Positions 23,610 through 32,869 are shown, counted from the first letter of the stretch. The stretch is 43,232 nt of DNA from Clostridiales bacterium UBA1316 (GCA_002307055.1 DBTM01000041.1:85688-128919), one strand, 5' to 3'. Notes: a model not told the origin generated them from the sequence alone. Numbers and translations: made by a program.

Positions 23610-24512
23610 TTATTTGATGCCGCTCAGATCAAAATCGGGGATGTATTCTTCTTGTGCCGAAGAGAGCTCCTGATAGAAGCCGTCCTCGATACCGGAGGCA
23701 TCAAGGTAGTGCGCGGCTTCGTTATATTCATCCTGCGTCAGCCGCCGTTTCAATTCGGGAAACGCTTTCAAATCACCGCATGGTGTGAATTGGCTCATCA
23801 GGGAAAACAGAATATCGCCCGGAGAAAAGGTTTGCGCGACCCAGTCAATAACGCGGCGCGTGTTATCTGAGCAGTGCGGCAGAATGAGATGCCGGATGAT
23901 GACGCCGCTTTTTAAAAGCCCGTCTTCATCCATTACATACGGACCCGTCTGGCGGAACATCTCCATAACCGCGCGCTTTGCCGTTTCCGGATAATCGGGG
24001 GCATTGGAATACCGTACAGCCGGTTCCGGCAGCGCGTATTTCATATCGGGGAGGTAAATCTGAATCTTGCCCTCAAACCGCCGCAGGGTTTCCACGCGGT
24101 CGTATCCGCTGGTATTGTAGACAACGGGAACGGTGAGGCCGCCTTCGAGGGATTCCAGAACAGCCTCCGCAAAATGTGTGGGATTCACGAGATTAATATT
24201 GTGCGCGCCCTGGCGGATCAGCTCGGTATATATATCCCGGAGCCGCTGTGCCGTTATTGCCTCGCCAAACCTTCCAGCACTGATTTTGTAATTCTGGCAA
24301 TAGCCGCAGTTCAGCGCACAGCCGGAGAAGAATACGGCGCCTGAGCCGTTTGTACCGCTGATGCAAGGCTCCTCCCACATGTGCAGTATCGCTTTCGCGA
24401 CGACAGGCGACAAACCCATGCCGCAGACACCGCTGCCTGAAGCCGCGGTGCGTTCGGCGCGGCACGCGCGCGGGCATATAGTGCAGAAATCCTCTTTATT
24501 CAATATAATCAC
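23610..24512 (-). CDS. Radical SAM protein, PflA-like
   Basis: 300 residues. The radical SAM cluster is CALNCGYC (Cys 65, 69, 72), followed by a SAM-binding barrel (INLVNPTHF, VVYNTSGYD, IYLPDMKY, IRHLILPHC). N-terminal Cys residues (CTICPRAC, VCGM) may hold another iron-sulfur centre or structural metal. It resembles the uncharacterised PflA-like group (COG1313), some members of which activate glycyl radical enzymes; no such enzyme gene is present here. The start is GTG at 24512, overlapping the diguanylate cyclase stop as GTGA, so the two are coupled and share the upstream riboswitch. Confidence 0.85.
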   Translation of the reverse strand: MIILNKEDFCTICPRACRAERTAASGSGVCGMGLSPVVAKAILHMWEEPCISGTNGSGAVFFSGCALNCGYCQNYKISAGRFGEAITAQRLRDIYTELIRQGAHNINLVNPTHFAEAVLESLEGGLTVPVVYNTSGYDRVETLRRFEGKIQIYLPDMKYALPEPAVRYSNAPDYPETAKRAVMEMFRQTGPYVMDEDGLLKSGVIIRHLILPHCSDNTRRVIDWVAQTFSPGDILFSLMSQFTPCGDLKAFPELKRRLTQDEYNEAAHYLDASGIEDGFYQELSSAQEEYIPDFDLSGIK

Positions 24513-25666
24513 CCGACGACAATTTTTCCGTAATTGTCGTTTTTCCTGCTGCTGATTTTATTTGCGTACATTAACGCGTCAACCTGCTGCAGAAATTCCG
24601 CCGCATTTTGACGGCTGTGATAATTATATACGGCATATCCCATGCTGGCGCTGAGTTTAAACGGCGCGATGCGCTTGTCATTATAGGCGGCAAGACAGTC
24701 AGTGATTTTACGTACGGCCGCTTCCAGCTCATCTATGGATGAAATATTCAAAATGATATAGAATTCATCACCGCCGAACCGTGCGATAAAATCGTTTGAA
24801 CTCAGACAGGTTTTAAGCAAACGCACTGAAGACACCAGGACACAGTCACCGATATTATGCCCGAAGGTATCATTAATGGCTTTAAATTTATCCAAATCCA
24901 GCAGGATCGCTGAAAATGTCTTGTTTTCGGTGCTCGCGTCTATTCTTTGCCTGAGGTAAATGTCAAGTCCTTTGCGGTTATACGCACCGGTGAGATAGTC
25001 CGTATTCATTTTTTGATTTTGTATTGAAATAAATATAATCAGCAAGGAAAGCGCAGCGCCGTTTAACATCAGCGACACACCGTAAAAGGAGAGCTGCAGT
25101 ATGACACAGACAATTGGCGGGATAGGAAAAAACATCAGTGAACGGAAATATTTTTTTTCAATGTTTTTATAATTGACGGCAGTTAAAACAAAGGATGAAA
25201 CAGCAAGGACTATCGTCATCAGGACGGGAATCCAAAAGAGCGGCCCCCTGTGGTATATATTATCGGCGCCTATATAGTACAACCAACCGAGAAACTGCGA
25301 CAGAACAACAGCAACCAAATTAATAACGTTAATCGCAGGGATGATGTACAGCCATCGCTTGATTCTTATCGTGTCATGTTTCACTTGGCTCTGTACATAG
25401 AGCAGCCAAAGAGAAGGCAGCACAGGGCTTAACAAGAAAATTATGAAATTTCCGACCTGATTGGCAGCGGCATATGTTGTACCCGGGCGGCCGTCAAACC
25501 GGCTCAATATATCTGTAATAAGCAAGAAAACAGTAACCAGCAGCATTGACACAAAAAGCTTCTGCTGCAGGAGATTTTTTTCCGTGCTTTTTAAAGCGTG
25601 GAAAAAAATAAGCATGAGTATCACGACGGAATACACGTTGATGATGATATTGTTTGATAATCCCAA
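24509..25666 (-). CDS. Membrane-bound diguanylate cyclase (GGDEF)
   Basis: 385 residues. Seven hydrophobic helices occupy about residues 5-215, a membrane sensor of the 7TM histidine-kinase-like kind, followed by a GGDEF domain (TDYLTGAYNRKGLD to about 383). The catalytic GGDEF is at 298-302 (ARFGGDEFY), with DLDKFKAINDTFGHNIGD before it, so it should make c-di-GMP from two GTP. An inhibitory RxxD site is not visible at the usual position (SSND instead), so product inhibition by that route is unlikely. A c-di-GMP-I riboswitch with terminator lies in the leader, giving feedback at RNA level instead. The radical SAM gene overlaps by four bases. Confidence 0.93.
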   Translation of the reverse strand: MGLSNNIIINVYSVVILMLIFFHALKSTEKNLLQQKLFVSMLLVTVFLLITDILSRFDGRPGTTYAAANQVGNFIIFLLSPVLPSLWLLYVQSQVKHDTIRIKRWLYIIPAINVINLVAVVLSQFLGWLYYIGADNIYHRGPLFWIPVLMTIVLAVSSFVLTAVNYKNIEKKYFRSLMFFPIPPIVCVILQLSFYGVSLMLNGAALSLLIIFISIQNQKMNTDYLTGAYNRKGLDIYLRQRIDASTENKTFSAILLDLDKFKAINDTFGHNIGDCVLVSSVRLLKTCLSSNDFIARFGGDEFYIILNISSIDELEAAVRKITDCLAAYNDKRIAPFKLSASMGYAVYNYHSRQNAAEFLQQVDALMYANKISSRKNDNYGKIVVG

Positions 25667-25696
25667 GAAATCACCTTCTTATTTCTTTGCCTTAAA

Positions 25697-25730
25697 TAAA
25701 AAGACTACGGTAACTGAAAATCAGTCACCG
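25697..25730 (-). terminator. Riboswitch-controlled terminator before the diguanylate cyclase gene
   Basis: On the minus strand CGGTGACTGA (25721-25730) pairs with TCAGTTACCG (25708-25717), ten pairs with one G-U, followed by TAGTCTTTTTATTT. Its 5' arm can alternatively pair with the 3' end of the aptamer. Confidence 0.85.
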
Positions 25731-25744
25731 CAATTCATACTTCT

Positions 25745-25832
25745 ATTCGGCAACTGGCTGTCTTGGCATCACGTTTTTAAACGTTACTTTAGACCCTATA
25801 GCTTTGCGCCCCTGTTTTTCAACAGGTTTGCT
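25745..25832 (-). ncRNA. Cyclic-di-GMP-I riboswitch (GEMM-I) aptamer
   Basis: On the minus strand the GAAA-capped stem CCTGTT-GAAA-AACAGG (25811-25826) is followed by GGCGCAAAGCTATAGGGTCT, a variable stem (AACGTTTAAAAACGT) and ATGCCAAGACAGCCAGTTGCCG. These are near-exact consensus blocks of the class. The aptamer's 3' segment CAGTTGCCG (25748-25756) is complementary (seven Watson-Crick and two G-U pairs) to the terminator's 5' arm. Ligand binding should therefore free the terminator: a predicted OFF switch for the diguanylate cyclase operon. Confidence 0.94.
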
Positions 25833-25870
25833 ATTGACTTTTTTTTACAATGAGGTAGATTAATGGAAAC

Positions 25871-25900
25871 ATTATAACATATAATACGACATAAAATCAA
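25871..25900 (-). promoter_or_regulatory. Promoter of the riboswitch / diguanylate cyclase operon
   Basis: On the minus strand TTGATT (25895-25900), an 18-base spacer and TATAAT (25871-25876), about 40 bases upstream of the aptamer. Confidence 0.65.
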
Positions 25901-25927
25901 GGCTTTCTTATAATGTTTTAATAAACG

Positions 25928-25960
25928 CCGTACTGCGCGCCGCATTGGTATGCAGTACGG
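25928..25960 (-). terminator. Terminator after typA
   Basis: CCGTACTGC (25928-25936) pairs with GCAGTACGG (25952-25960). It lies 22 bases beyond the typA stop; on the minus strand CGTTTATTAAAAC follows. Confidence 0.75.
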
Positions 25961-25981
25961 TATTATTACGCCTGATCCGGA

Positions 25982-27799
25982 CTATGCTTTTCCTGTTTTC
26001 AATGCCCGCATCCGAAGTCCGTGGTCGAGTATGCTTTTGCGCAGTCTGAGGCTCTGCGGTGTGACCTCTAAAAGCTCATCGTCCGCCAAAAATTCGAGGC
26101 ACTGCTCGAGGCTCAGGTTTTTCGGAGGGACAAGTCTGAGGGCGTCGTCGCTGCCGGAGGCGCGCATATTCGTGAGCTGTTTCTTACGGCAGACATTGAC
26201 GGACATATCTTCCGATTTCGGACAGACACCGACGATCATGCCGGCGTAAACCTGAGTTCCCGGACTGATGAAGAGCTGACCTCGATCCTGCGCGCTGAAA
26301 AGACCGTACGCAACGGCTTCGCCTGTTTCAAAAGCGATCAGCGAGCCGGTATTTCTGCGGCTGAGATCACCTCGGAACGGTTCATATTTTTCAAATATCA
26401 TACCCATGATGCCCTCGCCGCGCGTGTCCGTGAGGAATTCATTCCGATAGCCGAAAAGGCCTCTTGAGGGGACAAGAAACTGAAGCTTCATGCGATTGCC
26501 GACGGGCACCATCTCAAGCAGCTCGCCGCGGCGCGACCCCATTTTTTCAATGACGACGCCGACATTGGCTTCCGGTACATCGATGACGACGCGTTCAATC
26601 GGCTCGCAGAGCTCGCCGTCAATCTCCTTGTAGAGCACACGCGGCGGGGATACCTGGAATTCATACCCCTCGCGGCGCATTGTTTCAATGAGAATGGACA
26701 GATGCATCTCACCGCGGCCCGCCACATTGAAGCTGTCACTGTTTTCTATGGCGTTGAAGTGCAGGGAAACATCTTTGAGTGTCTCTTTGAGAAGCCTGTC
26801 GCGGATGTTGCGCGTGGTGACATATTTGCCCTCGCGGCCCGCAAAGGGACTGTCGTTGACAGAAAAGGTCATCTCCATGGTTGGCGCTGAGATTTTAACA
26901 AAAGGCAACGGCTCGACACACTGCGGATCGCAGATTGTGTGGCCGATTGTAATATCGCCGATACCGGACAAGGCGATGATGTTTCCGGCAGAAGACTCTA
27001 AAACAGGTGTGCGCGCGAGACCGTCAAATTCGTAAATGGTGACAGCCTTCGCTTTTTTTGCCGGTTTTTCACCGTGATAATCGCAGACGATAATTTCTTG
27101 ATTCTGCCGGATGACACCGCGTTCAATACGCCCGATGGCGATACGCCCGACGTAGTCGTTGTAGTCCACAGAGGAGACAAGCATCTGGAGCGGCGCGTCA
27201 ACATCCATATCCGGCGCGGGGATATAATCCACTATTGTCGCAAAAAGCGGAATAAGGTCAACGCCGGTGACGTCAGGAGAATACGAGGCGATGCCAAGCC
27301 GGGAGGAGCAGAAAAGCATGGGTGAATCCAGCTGCGCTTCGTTGGCGTCGAGGTCGAGCAGCAGCTCAAGAATCTCGTCGACGACTTCAATGATACGCGC
27401 GTCCGGCCTGTCGATTTTATTGATGACGACAATGACGCGGTGGCCGAGCTCAAGCGCCCGCTGAAGAACAAAACGTGTCTGGGGCATCGGGCCCTCGGCG
27501 GCGTCCACCAGAAGGATAACCCCGTTGACCATTTTTAAAATACGCTCGACCTCGCCGCCAAAGTCAGCATGGCCTGGCGTGTCCACAATATTTATTTTAA
27601 TGTCGCCGTATATGACAGCGGTATTTTTGGCCAGGATTGTGATGCCGCGCTCACGCTCAAGGTCACCCGAATCCATAACGCGTTCCATGACCGACTGATT
27701 GTCACGGAATACACCGGACTGCTTGAGCATCTCGTCGACCAGCGTCGTTTTGCCGTGGTCAACATGCGCGATAATGGCCACATTTCTAATGTCTCTCAT
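25982..27799 (-). CDS. typA: Ribosome-associated GTPase TypA/BipA
   Basis: 605 residues, normal length. It is an EF-G-like GTPase of the ribosome, involved in 50S assembly and stress or cold adaptation. G1 is AHVDHGKTTL (11-20), G2 lies in RERGITI, G3 is DTPGHADFGGEV and G4 is NKIDR. Domains II, III and V follow, with the TypA-specific C-terminal domain (SRGLFGYRNEFLTDTRGEGIM, then SPGTQVYAGMIVG). AAGGGAAG precedes the ATG. It is monocistronic, with a promoter at 27842-27870 and a terminator at 25928. Confidence 0.97.
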   Translation of the reverse strand: MRDIRNVAIIAHVDHGKTTLVDEMLKQSGVFRDNQSVMERVMDSGDLERERGITILAKNTAVIYGDIKINIVDTPGHADFGGEVERILKMVNGVILLVDAAEGPMPQTRFVLQRALELGHRVIVVINKIDRPDARIIEVVDEILELLLDLDANEAQLDSPMLFCSSRLGIASYSPDVTGVDLIPLFATIVDYIPAPDMDVDAPLQMLVSSVDYNDYVGRIAIGRIERGVIRQNQEIIVCDYHGEKPAKKAKAVTIYEFDGLARTPVLESSAGNIIALSGIGDITIGHTICDPQCVEPLPFVKISAPTMEMTFSVNDSPFAGREGKYVTTRNIRDRLLKETLKDVSLHFNAIENSDSFNVAGRGEMHLSILIETMRREGYEFQVSPPRVLYKEIDGELCEPIERVVIDVPEANVGVVIEKMGSRRGELLEMVPVGNRMKLQFLVPSRGLFGYRNEFLTDTRGEGIMGMIFEKYEPFRGDLSRRNTGSLIAFETGEAVAYGLFSAQDRGQLFISPGTQVYAGMIVGVCPKSEDMSVNVCRKKQLTNMRASGSDDALRLVPPKNLSLEQCLEFLADDELLEVTPQSLRLRKSILDHGLRMRALKTGKA

Positions 27800-27841
27800 T
27801 TAATACTTCCCTTAATAATTAATCCTGTTCAATGAGCATCT

Positions 27842-27870
27842 ATTATATACTCCAGAAGGTTTTTTTGCAA
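27842..27870 (-). promoter_or_regulatory. typA promoter
   Basis: On the minus strand TTGCAA (27865-27870), a 17-base spacer and TATAAT (27842-27847), about 45 bases upstream of the start. Confidence 0.7.
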
Positions 27871-28012
27871 ATAGAAATCCATTGTTGGGTTTTACTTATT
27901 TATAACACTAAAAACAGTCTACCATTTTAGACCCATTTAGTATATAATAATCAGAAAACATGGAACAAACGGCAACAAACACATGCCAATAAGCACCATT
28001 GAGGGAAACATT

Positions 28013-28555
28013 ATGGAATTTTTTGAAAAGCAGATCTCGACAAAAACCGTATACAACGGGCAAATCGTCAATGTCAGGAATGATATCGCAGAGCTGAAGA
28101 ACGGAAAGCATGTCCGAAGGGAGGTTGTCGAGCATCCGGGCGGCGTGGCTATTGTACCGGTCAATGAAAAAGGGCAGGTTTATATGGTGCGTCAATACCG
28201 CTACCCTATGGAGGAGGAGCTGCTCGAAATACCGGCGGGGAAGCTTGAATACGGTGAGGACCATTATAACTGCGCCGTGCGTGAATTGTCCGAGGAGACC
28301 GGCTGCGCGGCTGGAAAGCTTATTTTTCTCGGATCGACCTACCCGTCTCCCGGCTACTCGCGTGAGATATTGTACATATATCTCGCGACAGATCTTGTCG
28401 GCGGTGAGATGCATCTGGATGAAGACGAATTTTTAAGTGTCGAGGCAATTCCGATGGACACGCTTGTCGATAAAATCATGTCAGGTGAAATAAAGGACGG
28501 CAAAACAATCATCGGCATTCTGAAGGCAAAAAAATATCTGGAACAGAACCGCTAA
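28013..28555 (+). CDS. Nudix hydrolase, ADP-ribose pyrophosphatase-like
   Basis: 180 residues. The Nudix box GKLEYGEDHYNCAVRELSEETG fits Gx5Ex7REUxEExGU exactly. The preceding strand VYMVRQYRYPMEEELLEIPAG is typical of ADP-ribose pyrophosphatases, which split ADP-ribose to AMP and ribose 5-phosphate with Mg. A FLGSTYPSPGYSREILYIYLA strand follows the box, with Pro and Tyr at the usual specificity position. GAGGG seven bases before the ATG at 28013 decides this start over the one at 27983. The walR gene begins 15 bases later, so it may head the Wal operon. Confidence 0.92.
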   Translation: MEFFEKQISTKTVYNGQIVNVRNDIAELKNGKHVRREVVEHPGGVAIVPVNEKGQVYMVRQYRYPMEEELLEIPAGKLEYGEDHYNCAVRELSEETGCAAGKLIFLGSTYPSPGYSREILYIYLATDLVGGEMHLDEDEFLSVEAIPMDTLVDKIMSGEIKDGKTIIGILKAKKYLEQNR

Positions 28556-28570
28556 TTTAGGGAGGTTAGT

Positions 28571-29251
28571 ATGAACAAGACAATCCTTGTTGTTGACGAT
28601 GAAAAAAGCATCGTTGAGCTGCTGAGCTTCAATCTTAGGAAAGAGGGCTACAACATCCTGACGGCTTACGACGGAGAAAAGGGCCTGCAAATATACAAGG
28701 ATGCTGCACTTGATTTGATTCTCCTGGATGTGATGCTGCCAAAGCTTAATGGATTTGAGGTCTGTTCGATTATCCGCAAGACGGATTTCAAGACGCCGAT
28801 TATCATGCTGACGGCGCGTGAGGAAGAAACAGACAAGGTTTTAGGGCTTGAACTCGGCGCTGATGACTATATAACAAAACCCTTTTCAATACGGGAGGTT
28901 ATGGCCAGGGTAAAGGCAAATATACGCCGGACTGTCCAGAGCGCACCGCCGGAGGAAATGACAGCAGACGGTATAGTCATCGATTTAGAGCGGTACGATG
29001 TGTATATTGACGGTGAGAGTGCCGACCTGACCCAGCGCGAGTTCGAGCTTTTCAGATTTATCTCATCGCAGCCGGGCAAGGTGTATTCCAGGGAGGAGCT
29101 GCTGCGCGAGGTGTGGCAGTATGAGTACCTCGGCGATCTGCGGTCCGTCGATGTCGCTGTCAGGCGCCTGCGCGAAAAGATCGAGCACGACTCGGCGAAG
29201 CCTGAGCATATTATGACAAAACGCGGTGTCGGATATTACTATGAAACGTGA
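28571..29251 (+). CDS. walR: Response regulator WalR (YycF), OmpR/PhoB family
   Basis: 226 residues. The receiver domain has acidic D9, D10, the phospho-acceptor D53 (LLDVMLPK), the conserved Thr in IIMLTARE and Lys in YITKPF. A C-terminal winged helix (LTQREFELFRFISSQPGKVYSREELLREVWQYEYLGDLRSVDVAVRRLREKIE) is of the PhoB/WalR type. The walK-yycH-yycI genes directly downstream identify it as WalR rather than PhoB. WalR controls cell-wall hydrolase and autolysin genes and is essential in many Firmicutes. GGGAGG precedes the ATG. Confidence 0.93.
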   Translation: MNKTILVVDDEKSIVELLSFNLRKEGYNILTAYDGEKGLQIYKDAALDLILLDVMLPKLNGFEVCSIIRKTDFKTPIIMLTAREEETDKVLGLELGADDYITKPFSIREVMARVKANIRRTVQSAPPEEMTADGIVIDLERYDVYIDGESADLTQREFELFRFISSQPGKVYSREELLREVWQYEYLGDLRSVDVAVRRLREKIEHDSAKPEHIMTKRGVGYYYET

Positions 29252-29300
29252 ATTCAGATTCGTTCGCTGATATTCTAATGAAAAGCAAGGAGTAATCCAG

Positions 29301-30752
29301 ATGAACAAAAGCCTGCGCTGGAAATTCGTCTTTGTCATGCTGATTCTCATTTTGCTGCTGATGACGGTCGTTTGCGTTTTCCTGATTCAGGGTGTGCAGA
29401 GCTTTTATACAAATGAGTTTTCAAAGCAGATGGAAGCTGTATTTAAACGTCAGGACATGTATACGGCGCTGCAGAGCGCTTCGGAAGAAACCGACCCTGT
29501 CAAAGCGTTTCGGGGTGTTATGGACGCTTATACAGGTCAGCTCGGCATTGATACCGAAACCAGAAAATATTATATTCTCGATGGCACAACAGGCGTGGTG
29601 CTCTATGGACCGGATAAAAATGAATTTATCGCGAGTACGCCCAATGTATTAAAAGCGCTTCGGGGCAGCCGGGCATTTACAATCGACACGAATGTCAAGT
29701 ATATGGATGTCGCCGTCCCGGTACTGGACAGCAGCGGAAACGTCAAATATATCATCTATATCAAAGACAATAAACAGACGGTCATAAACCTCAATAAGGA
29801 GCTGATCAAGCTCATATTTGAAGCGATCCTTGTCGGGCTGGGTATTTCTGTAGCGCTGAGCCTCATCCTGTCAAAGACACTTCTGCAGCCGATTCTCGGT
29901 ATGACCAAAGCCGCCGAGGCAATGGCAGGGGGTGATTTTTCACGCAAGCTTGATGTTGAATCCGATGATGAGATGGGCATTTTGGCGGATACGTTTAATA
30001 ATATGGCATCCCAGCTTAAAACGACGCTGGAAGAAATAAAAAAATCAGAAGCGCTCCGGAAGGAATTTGTCGCTAATGTTTCACATGAGCTCAGAACACC
30101 GCTGACGAGTATTAAGGGCTATGCTGAAACACTGACGGATTACCAGGATATTCCGAAGGAGATGGAGTTGGATTTTCTCCACGTCATACTCAACGAAAGC
30201 GACAGAATGACGAAGATTGTACAGGATCTTCTGATGCTGTCCCGTTTTGACGCGGGCAGCAGTCCGCTGACGATTGAACAGTTCTCGCTTGAGCAGTCCG
30301 TCCGTGATGTATATGACGCTATTGTGCTTGAAGCCATAAAACATAACCACGAAATTACCATGAGGATCGAAGACGGCTTGCCGAGAATTAACGGAGATAA
30401 AAACAGGATTGAGCAGGTACTCATCAACGTCCTGTCAAACGCGGTAAAATATACGCCGGATGGCGGTAAGATCGATATAACAAGCGGTAAAGCGGGCAGC
30501 AGCGTGTGGATAAATATCCAAGATAACGGCATCGGAATTCCGAAAGAGGATTTGTCGCGTATCTTTGACAGGTTCTATAGGGTGGATAAAGCCCGCTCGA
30601 GGGAATCGGGCGGGACAGGCCTTGGATTGTCAATCGCCCAGGAAATTATCCAGAGGCATGGCGGCGTTATTAATATTGACAGTGCTTCAGGCAGCGGGAC
30701 GACTGTCAAAATTGTTTTGCCGATAGAGGGACCAAGCCGTGAACAACCGTAA
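29301..30752 (+). CDS. walK: Sensor histidine kinase WalK (YycG)-like
   Basis: 483 residues. Helix 1 (about 9-31), an extracellular region 32-170 with sCache-like features (TRKYYILDGTTGVVLYGP), helix 2 (about 171-191), a HAMP (about 192-245), and HisKA with the phospho-acceptor His262 in NVSHELRTPLTS. A HATPase domain follows with N, G1, F and G2 boxes (NVLSNAVKYTPDGG, DNGIGIP, RFYRVDKAR, GGTGLGLSI). It phosphorylates WalR in response to cell-wall state. Bacillus WalK has a PAS domain between HAMP and HisKA; none is visible here. AAGGAG precedes the ATG. The next gene overlaps by 14 bases. Confidence 0.92.
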   Translation: MNKSLRWKFVFVMLILILLLMTVVCVFLIQGVQSFYTNEFSKQMEAVFKRQDMYTALQSASEETDPVKAFRGVMDAYTGQLGIDTETRKYYILDGTTGVVLYGPDKNEFIASTPNVLKALRGSRAFTIDTNVKYMDVAVPVLDSSGNVKYIIYIKDNKQTVINLNKELIKLIFEAILVGLGISVALSLILSKTLLQPILGMTKAAEAMAGGDFSRKLDVESDDEMGILADTFNNMASQLKTTLEEIKKSEALRKEFVANVSHELRTPLTSIKGYAETLTDYQDIPKEMELDFLHVILNESDRMTKIVQDLLMLSRFDAGSSPLTIEQFSLEQSVRDVYDAIVLEAIKHNHEITMRIEDGLPRINGDKNRIEQVLINVLSNAVKYTPDGGKIDITSGKAGSSVWINIQDNGIGIPKEDLSRIFDRFYRVDKARSRESGGTGLGLSIAQEIIQRHGGVINIDSASGSGTTVKIVLPIEGPSREQP

Positions 30753-32034
30753 AAACACATCGGAACTATTAAAGAATATCGTTATTGTGCTCCTTGTGAT
30801 CAGCGCACTGTTCCTGGGCTGGCAATCGCGCCTTTTCGGTAATTCGTCGGTCGACTTAAGCACTGTTTCAGATATTGTCGGCAATCTGACAGGCGGTTCT
30901 GGAAACGGCAGCCAAAGTAATCCTGAAAACAAGCCAACCGGTGCGGCAATACCTGTAAGTATTGCCGTTACAGGCAGCTCAGGCACTCATTACGGTGTAA
31001 AATACGACACAACCGAGATGAAAGTACTCTATGGCAATACAGTTAACCTGTTCGCCGAAGCGCTTGGCTCAGCGCTGACACCGTTTGAGATTAATGAACA
31101 GACCTGGCGCGAAGCGCTGACATCACCCGGTGTTTGTTTTGAATACATGGCGCCCGTTCATTTATTTGTTTTGGGCGGCTGGTACGGAGCGGAAACAACC
31201 GCGGACCTGCGGAATGTCTTGGCGCGCCGCCTCTGTGTTGCCGCCGATAACGGCATAAACCGCCTGTATTATCAGGATGAGAATACAGGGCGCTTTTATG
31301 CTGCCGACACCTCGAGCAAGACAAGCCTGACGAGTCTGGCGGACACATACAGCGTTGATAATGCTGCTTATGCCTTCGAGCGCATCGGTACGCAGACATT
31401 TGAAGATCCCTACATGCTTTTAATGACGGTTGAAACGCAGCATCCTGTGATCGATGCCGATAACCCGCTCAGCGATGAGAATAATCAGACCAAGGTACTG
31501 CAGCTTCTTGGCATCAATGAGAACGCGACGCCGCATTACCCTGTTGTCAATGGGATACAGTATGTTGGAAGTAATGTGAATGTGGGCCTGTTGACCGATG
31601 GGACGGTTAATTACGAACGGACAGACAATCCGGCGGCATCGGTTACCGGCATTGATGAGAGCGCGGCAATTGAAATGGCCAGGCTCCAGGTTTCCTCATT
31701 AATGGGCGCATACTGCGGAGATGCCGCCGTCTATTTTGATTCTATTTCGGCAATAGGCGGAGACAGTTATCGTATCTTTTTTAAGTATATTATTGCCGGA
31801 GGCCGGATTTATCTTAATCAAGACGGGTACGCGGCAGCCGTTACGGTAAAAAATGGAATTATTAATAAAATGGAGCTCCATTTCAGACATTACAGCATCG
31901 CAAACGAAAAAAAACAGCTGATGCCCGAGATTCAAACCGCGGCGGCAGCCGGCGGCGCATTTATACTTTCCTATTCCGATAACGGGCGTGACAGCCTCCA
32001 GCCCTCGTGGGTTGCTGTATCACCCAATTCTTGA
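30739..32034 (+). CDS. yycH: YycH-like regulatory protein of the Wal system
   Basis: 431 residues with one N-terminal membrane anchor (about 12-29) and an extracellular remainder, consistent with YycH. In Bacillus YycH and YycI bind WalK across the membrane and hold it in check. The sequence is divergent; assignment rests on the topology, size and exact position after walK. The linker 50-75 is Gly/Ser/Asn-rich. The start overlaps the last 14 bases of walK, so translation is coupled. YycI follows 22 bases later. Confidence 0.72.
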   Translation: MNNRKNTSELLKNIVIVLLVISALFLGWQSRLFGNSSVDLSTVSDIVGNLTGGSGNGSQSNPENKPTGAAIPVSIAVTGSSGTHYGVKYDTTEMKVLYGNTVNLFAEALGSALTPFEINEQTWREALTSPGVCFEYMAPVHLFVLGGWYGAETTADLRNVLARRLCVAADNGINRLYYQDENTGRFYAADTSSKTSLTSLADTYSVDNAAYAFERIGTQTFEDPYMLLMTVETQHPVIDADNPLSDENNQTKVLQLLGINENATPHYPVVNGIQYVGSNVNVGLLTDGTVNYERTDNPAASVTGIDESAAIEMARLQVSSLMGAYCGDAAVYFDSISAIGGDSYRIFFKYIIAGGRIYLNQDGYAAAVTVKNGIINKMELHFRHYSIANEKKQLMPEIQTAAAAGGAFILSYSDNGRDSLQPSWVAVSPNS

Positions 32035-32056
32035 TTTTCAAAGGAACAGTGAAAAA

Positions 32057-32869
32057 GTGAAAGTAACAAACATTAAGAAAATCGTTATTTGGGCGCTCGT
32101 CGTTGTGAACCTGTTTTTTCTTGCTCTTTTTTTATGGGGGATTTACAAAGATCAAGCGCGTAAAACTGAAACCCTTCAAAATCTTTGTAGCCAGCTTAAG
32201 CAGAACGGAATAGATATAAGCGTCGGTAATATCCATGAGGGCAATGAGTTGGCAGAGCTTGAAACAAGCCGTGATTCAGCCGGAGAACAGAGCTTGGCGG
32301 ACGCCCTCCTCGGCAAGACGGAGAAGACTGATCAGGGGGGGATCATTTATACCTATACCGCCGAAAACAAGGGCCAGGCGGTATTTTACAGCGGCGGTAA
32401 ATTTGACATGACGTTTTCCTCCGGCGTCTACAAAATCACAACGAATGCGGAGAATGAAACAAAAAGTTTACTGAAGATGATGAACATTGAAACAATTTCG
32501 ACCGAGACCTCCGGTACGTCGGGAAATGAAACGGTCACGGCTGTCAGCTCGTGGAAAAATCAGCCGATTTTCAACTGCCGGATTAAATTTATCTTTAAAG
32601 ACGGCAGCCTCGCCGCCATCAGCGGCAAGCGTGCAGCGATCATGAAAGCGACGTCAGATAAAACGGATATGTCGTCATCGGCAACAGCTCTGCTGCATTT
32701 TTTAAAAGCAGTGAAGGACGGAAAATTCAGCTGTACACAAATTACGAGCGTCGATCCAGGCTACTTTTTCACAAGCGGTGACAATATTTTTACGGTCTGG
32801 CGCATTGATACGAATACCGGTGTTTACTACGTCGAAGCGCTGACAGGAACCGTCGATCAGGACACGTAA
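32057..32869 (+). CDS. yycI: YycI-like regulatory protein of the Wal system
   Basis: 270 residues from a GTG preceded by AAAGGAAC. One N-terminal helix (about 8-27, IVIWALVVVNLFFLALFLWGIY) and an extracellular domain with repeated beta segments (GQAVFYSGGKFDMTF, KNQPIFNCRIKFIFKDG, GVYYVEALTG), as in the YycI family, whose fold resembles two PepSY-like modules. It pairs with YycH to restrain WalK. The frame is open upstream into the yycH end, but no start with a ribosome site lies there. The gene ends 110 bases before murA. Confidence 0.78.
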   Translation: MKVTNIKKIVIWALVVVNLFFLALFLWGIYKDQARKTETLQNLCSQLKQNGIDISVGNIHEGNELAELETSRDSAGEQSLADALLGKTEKTDQGGIIYTYTAENKGQAVFYSGGKFDMTFSSGVYKITTNAENETKSLLKMMNIETISTETSGTSGNETVTAVSSWKNQPIFNCRIKFIFKDGSLAAISGKRAAIMKATSDKTDMSSSATALLHFLKAVKDGKFSCTQITSVDPGYFFTSGDNIFTVWRIDTNTGVYYVEALTGTVDQDT

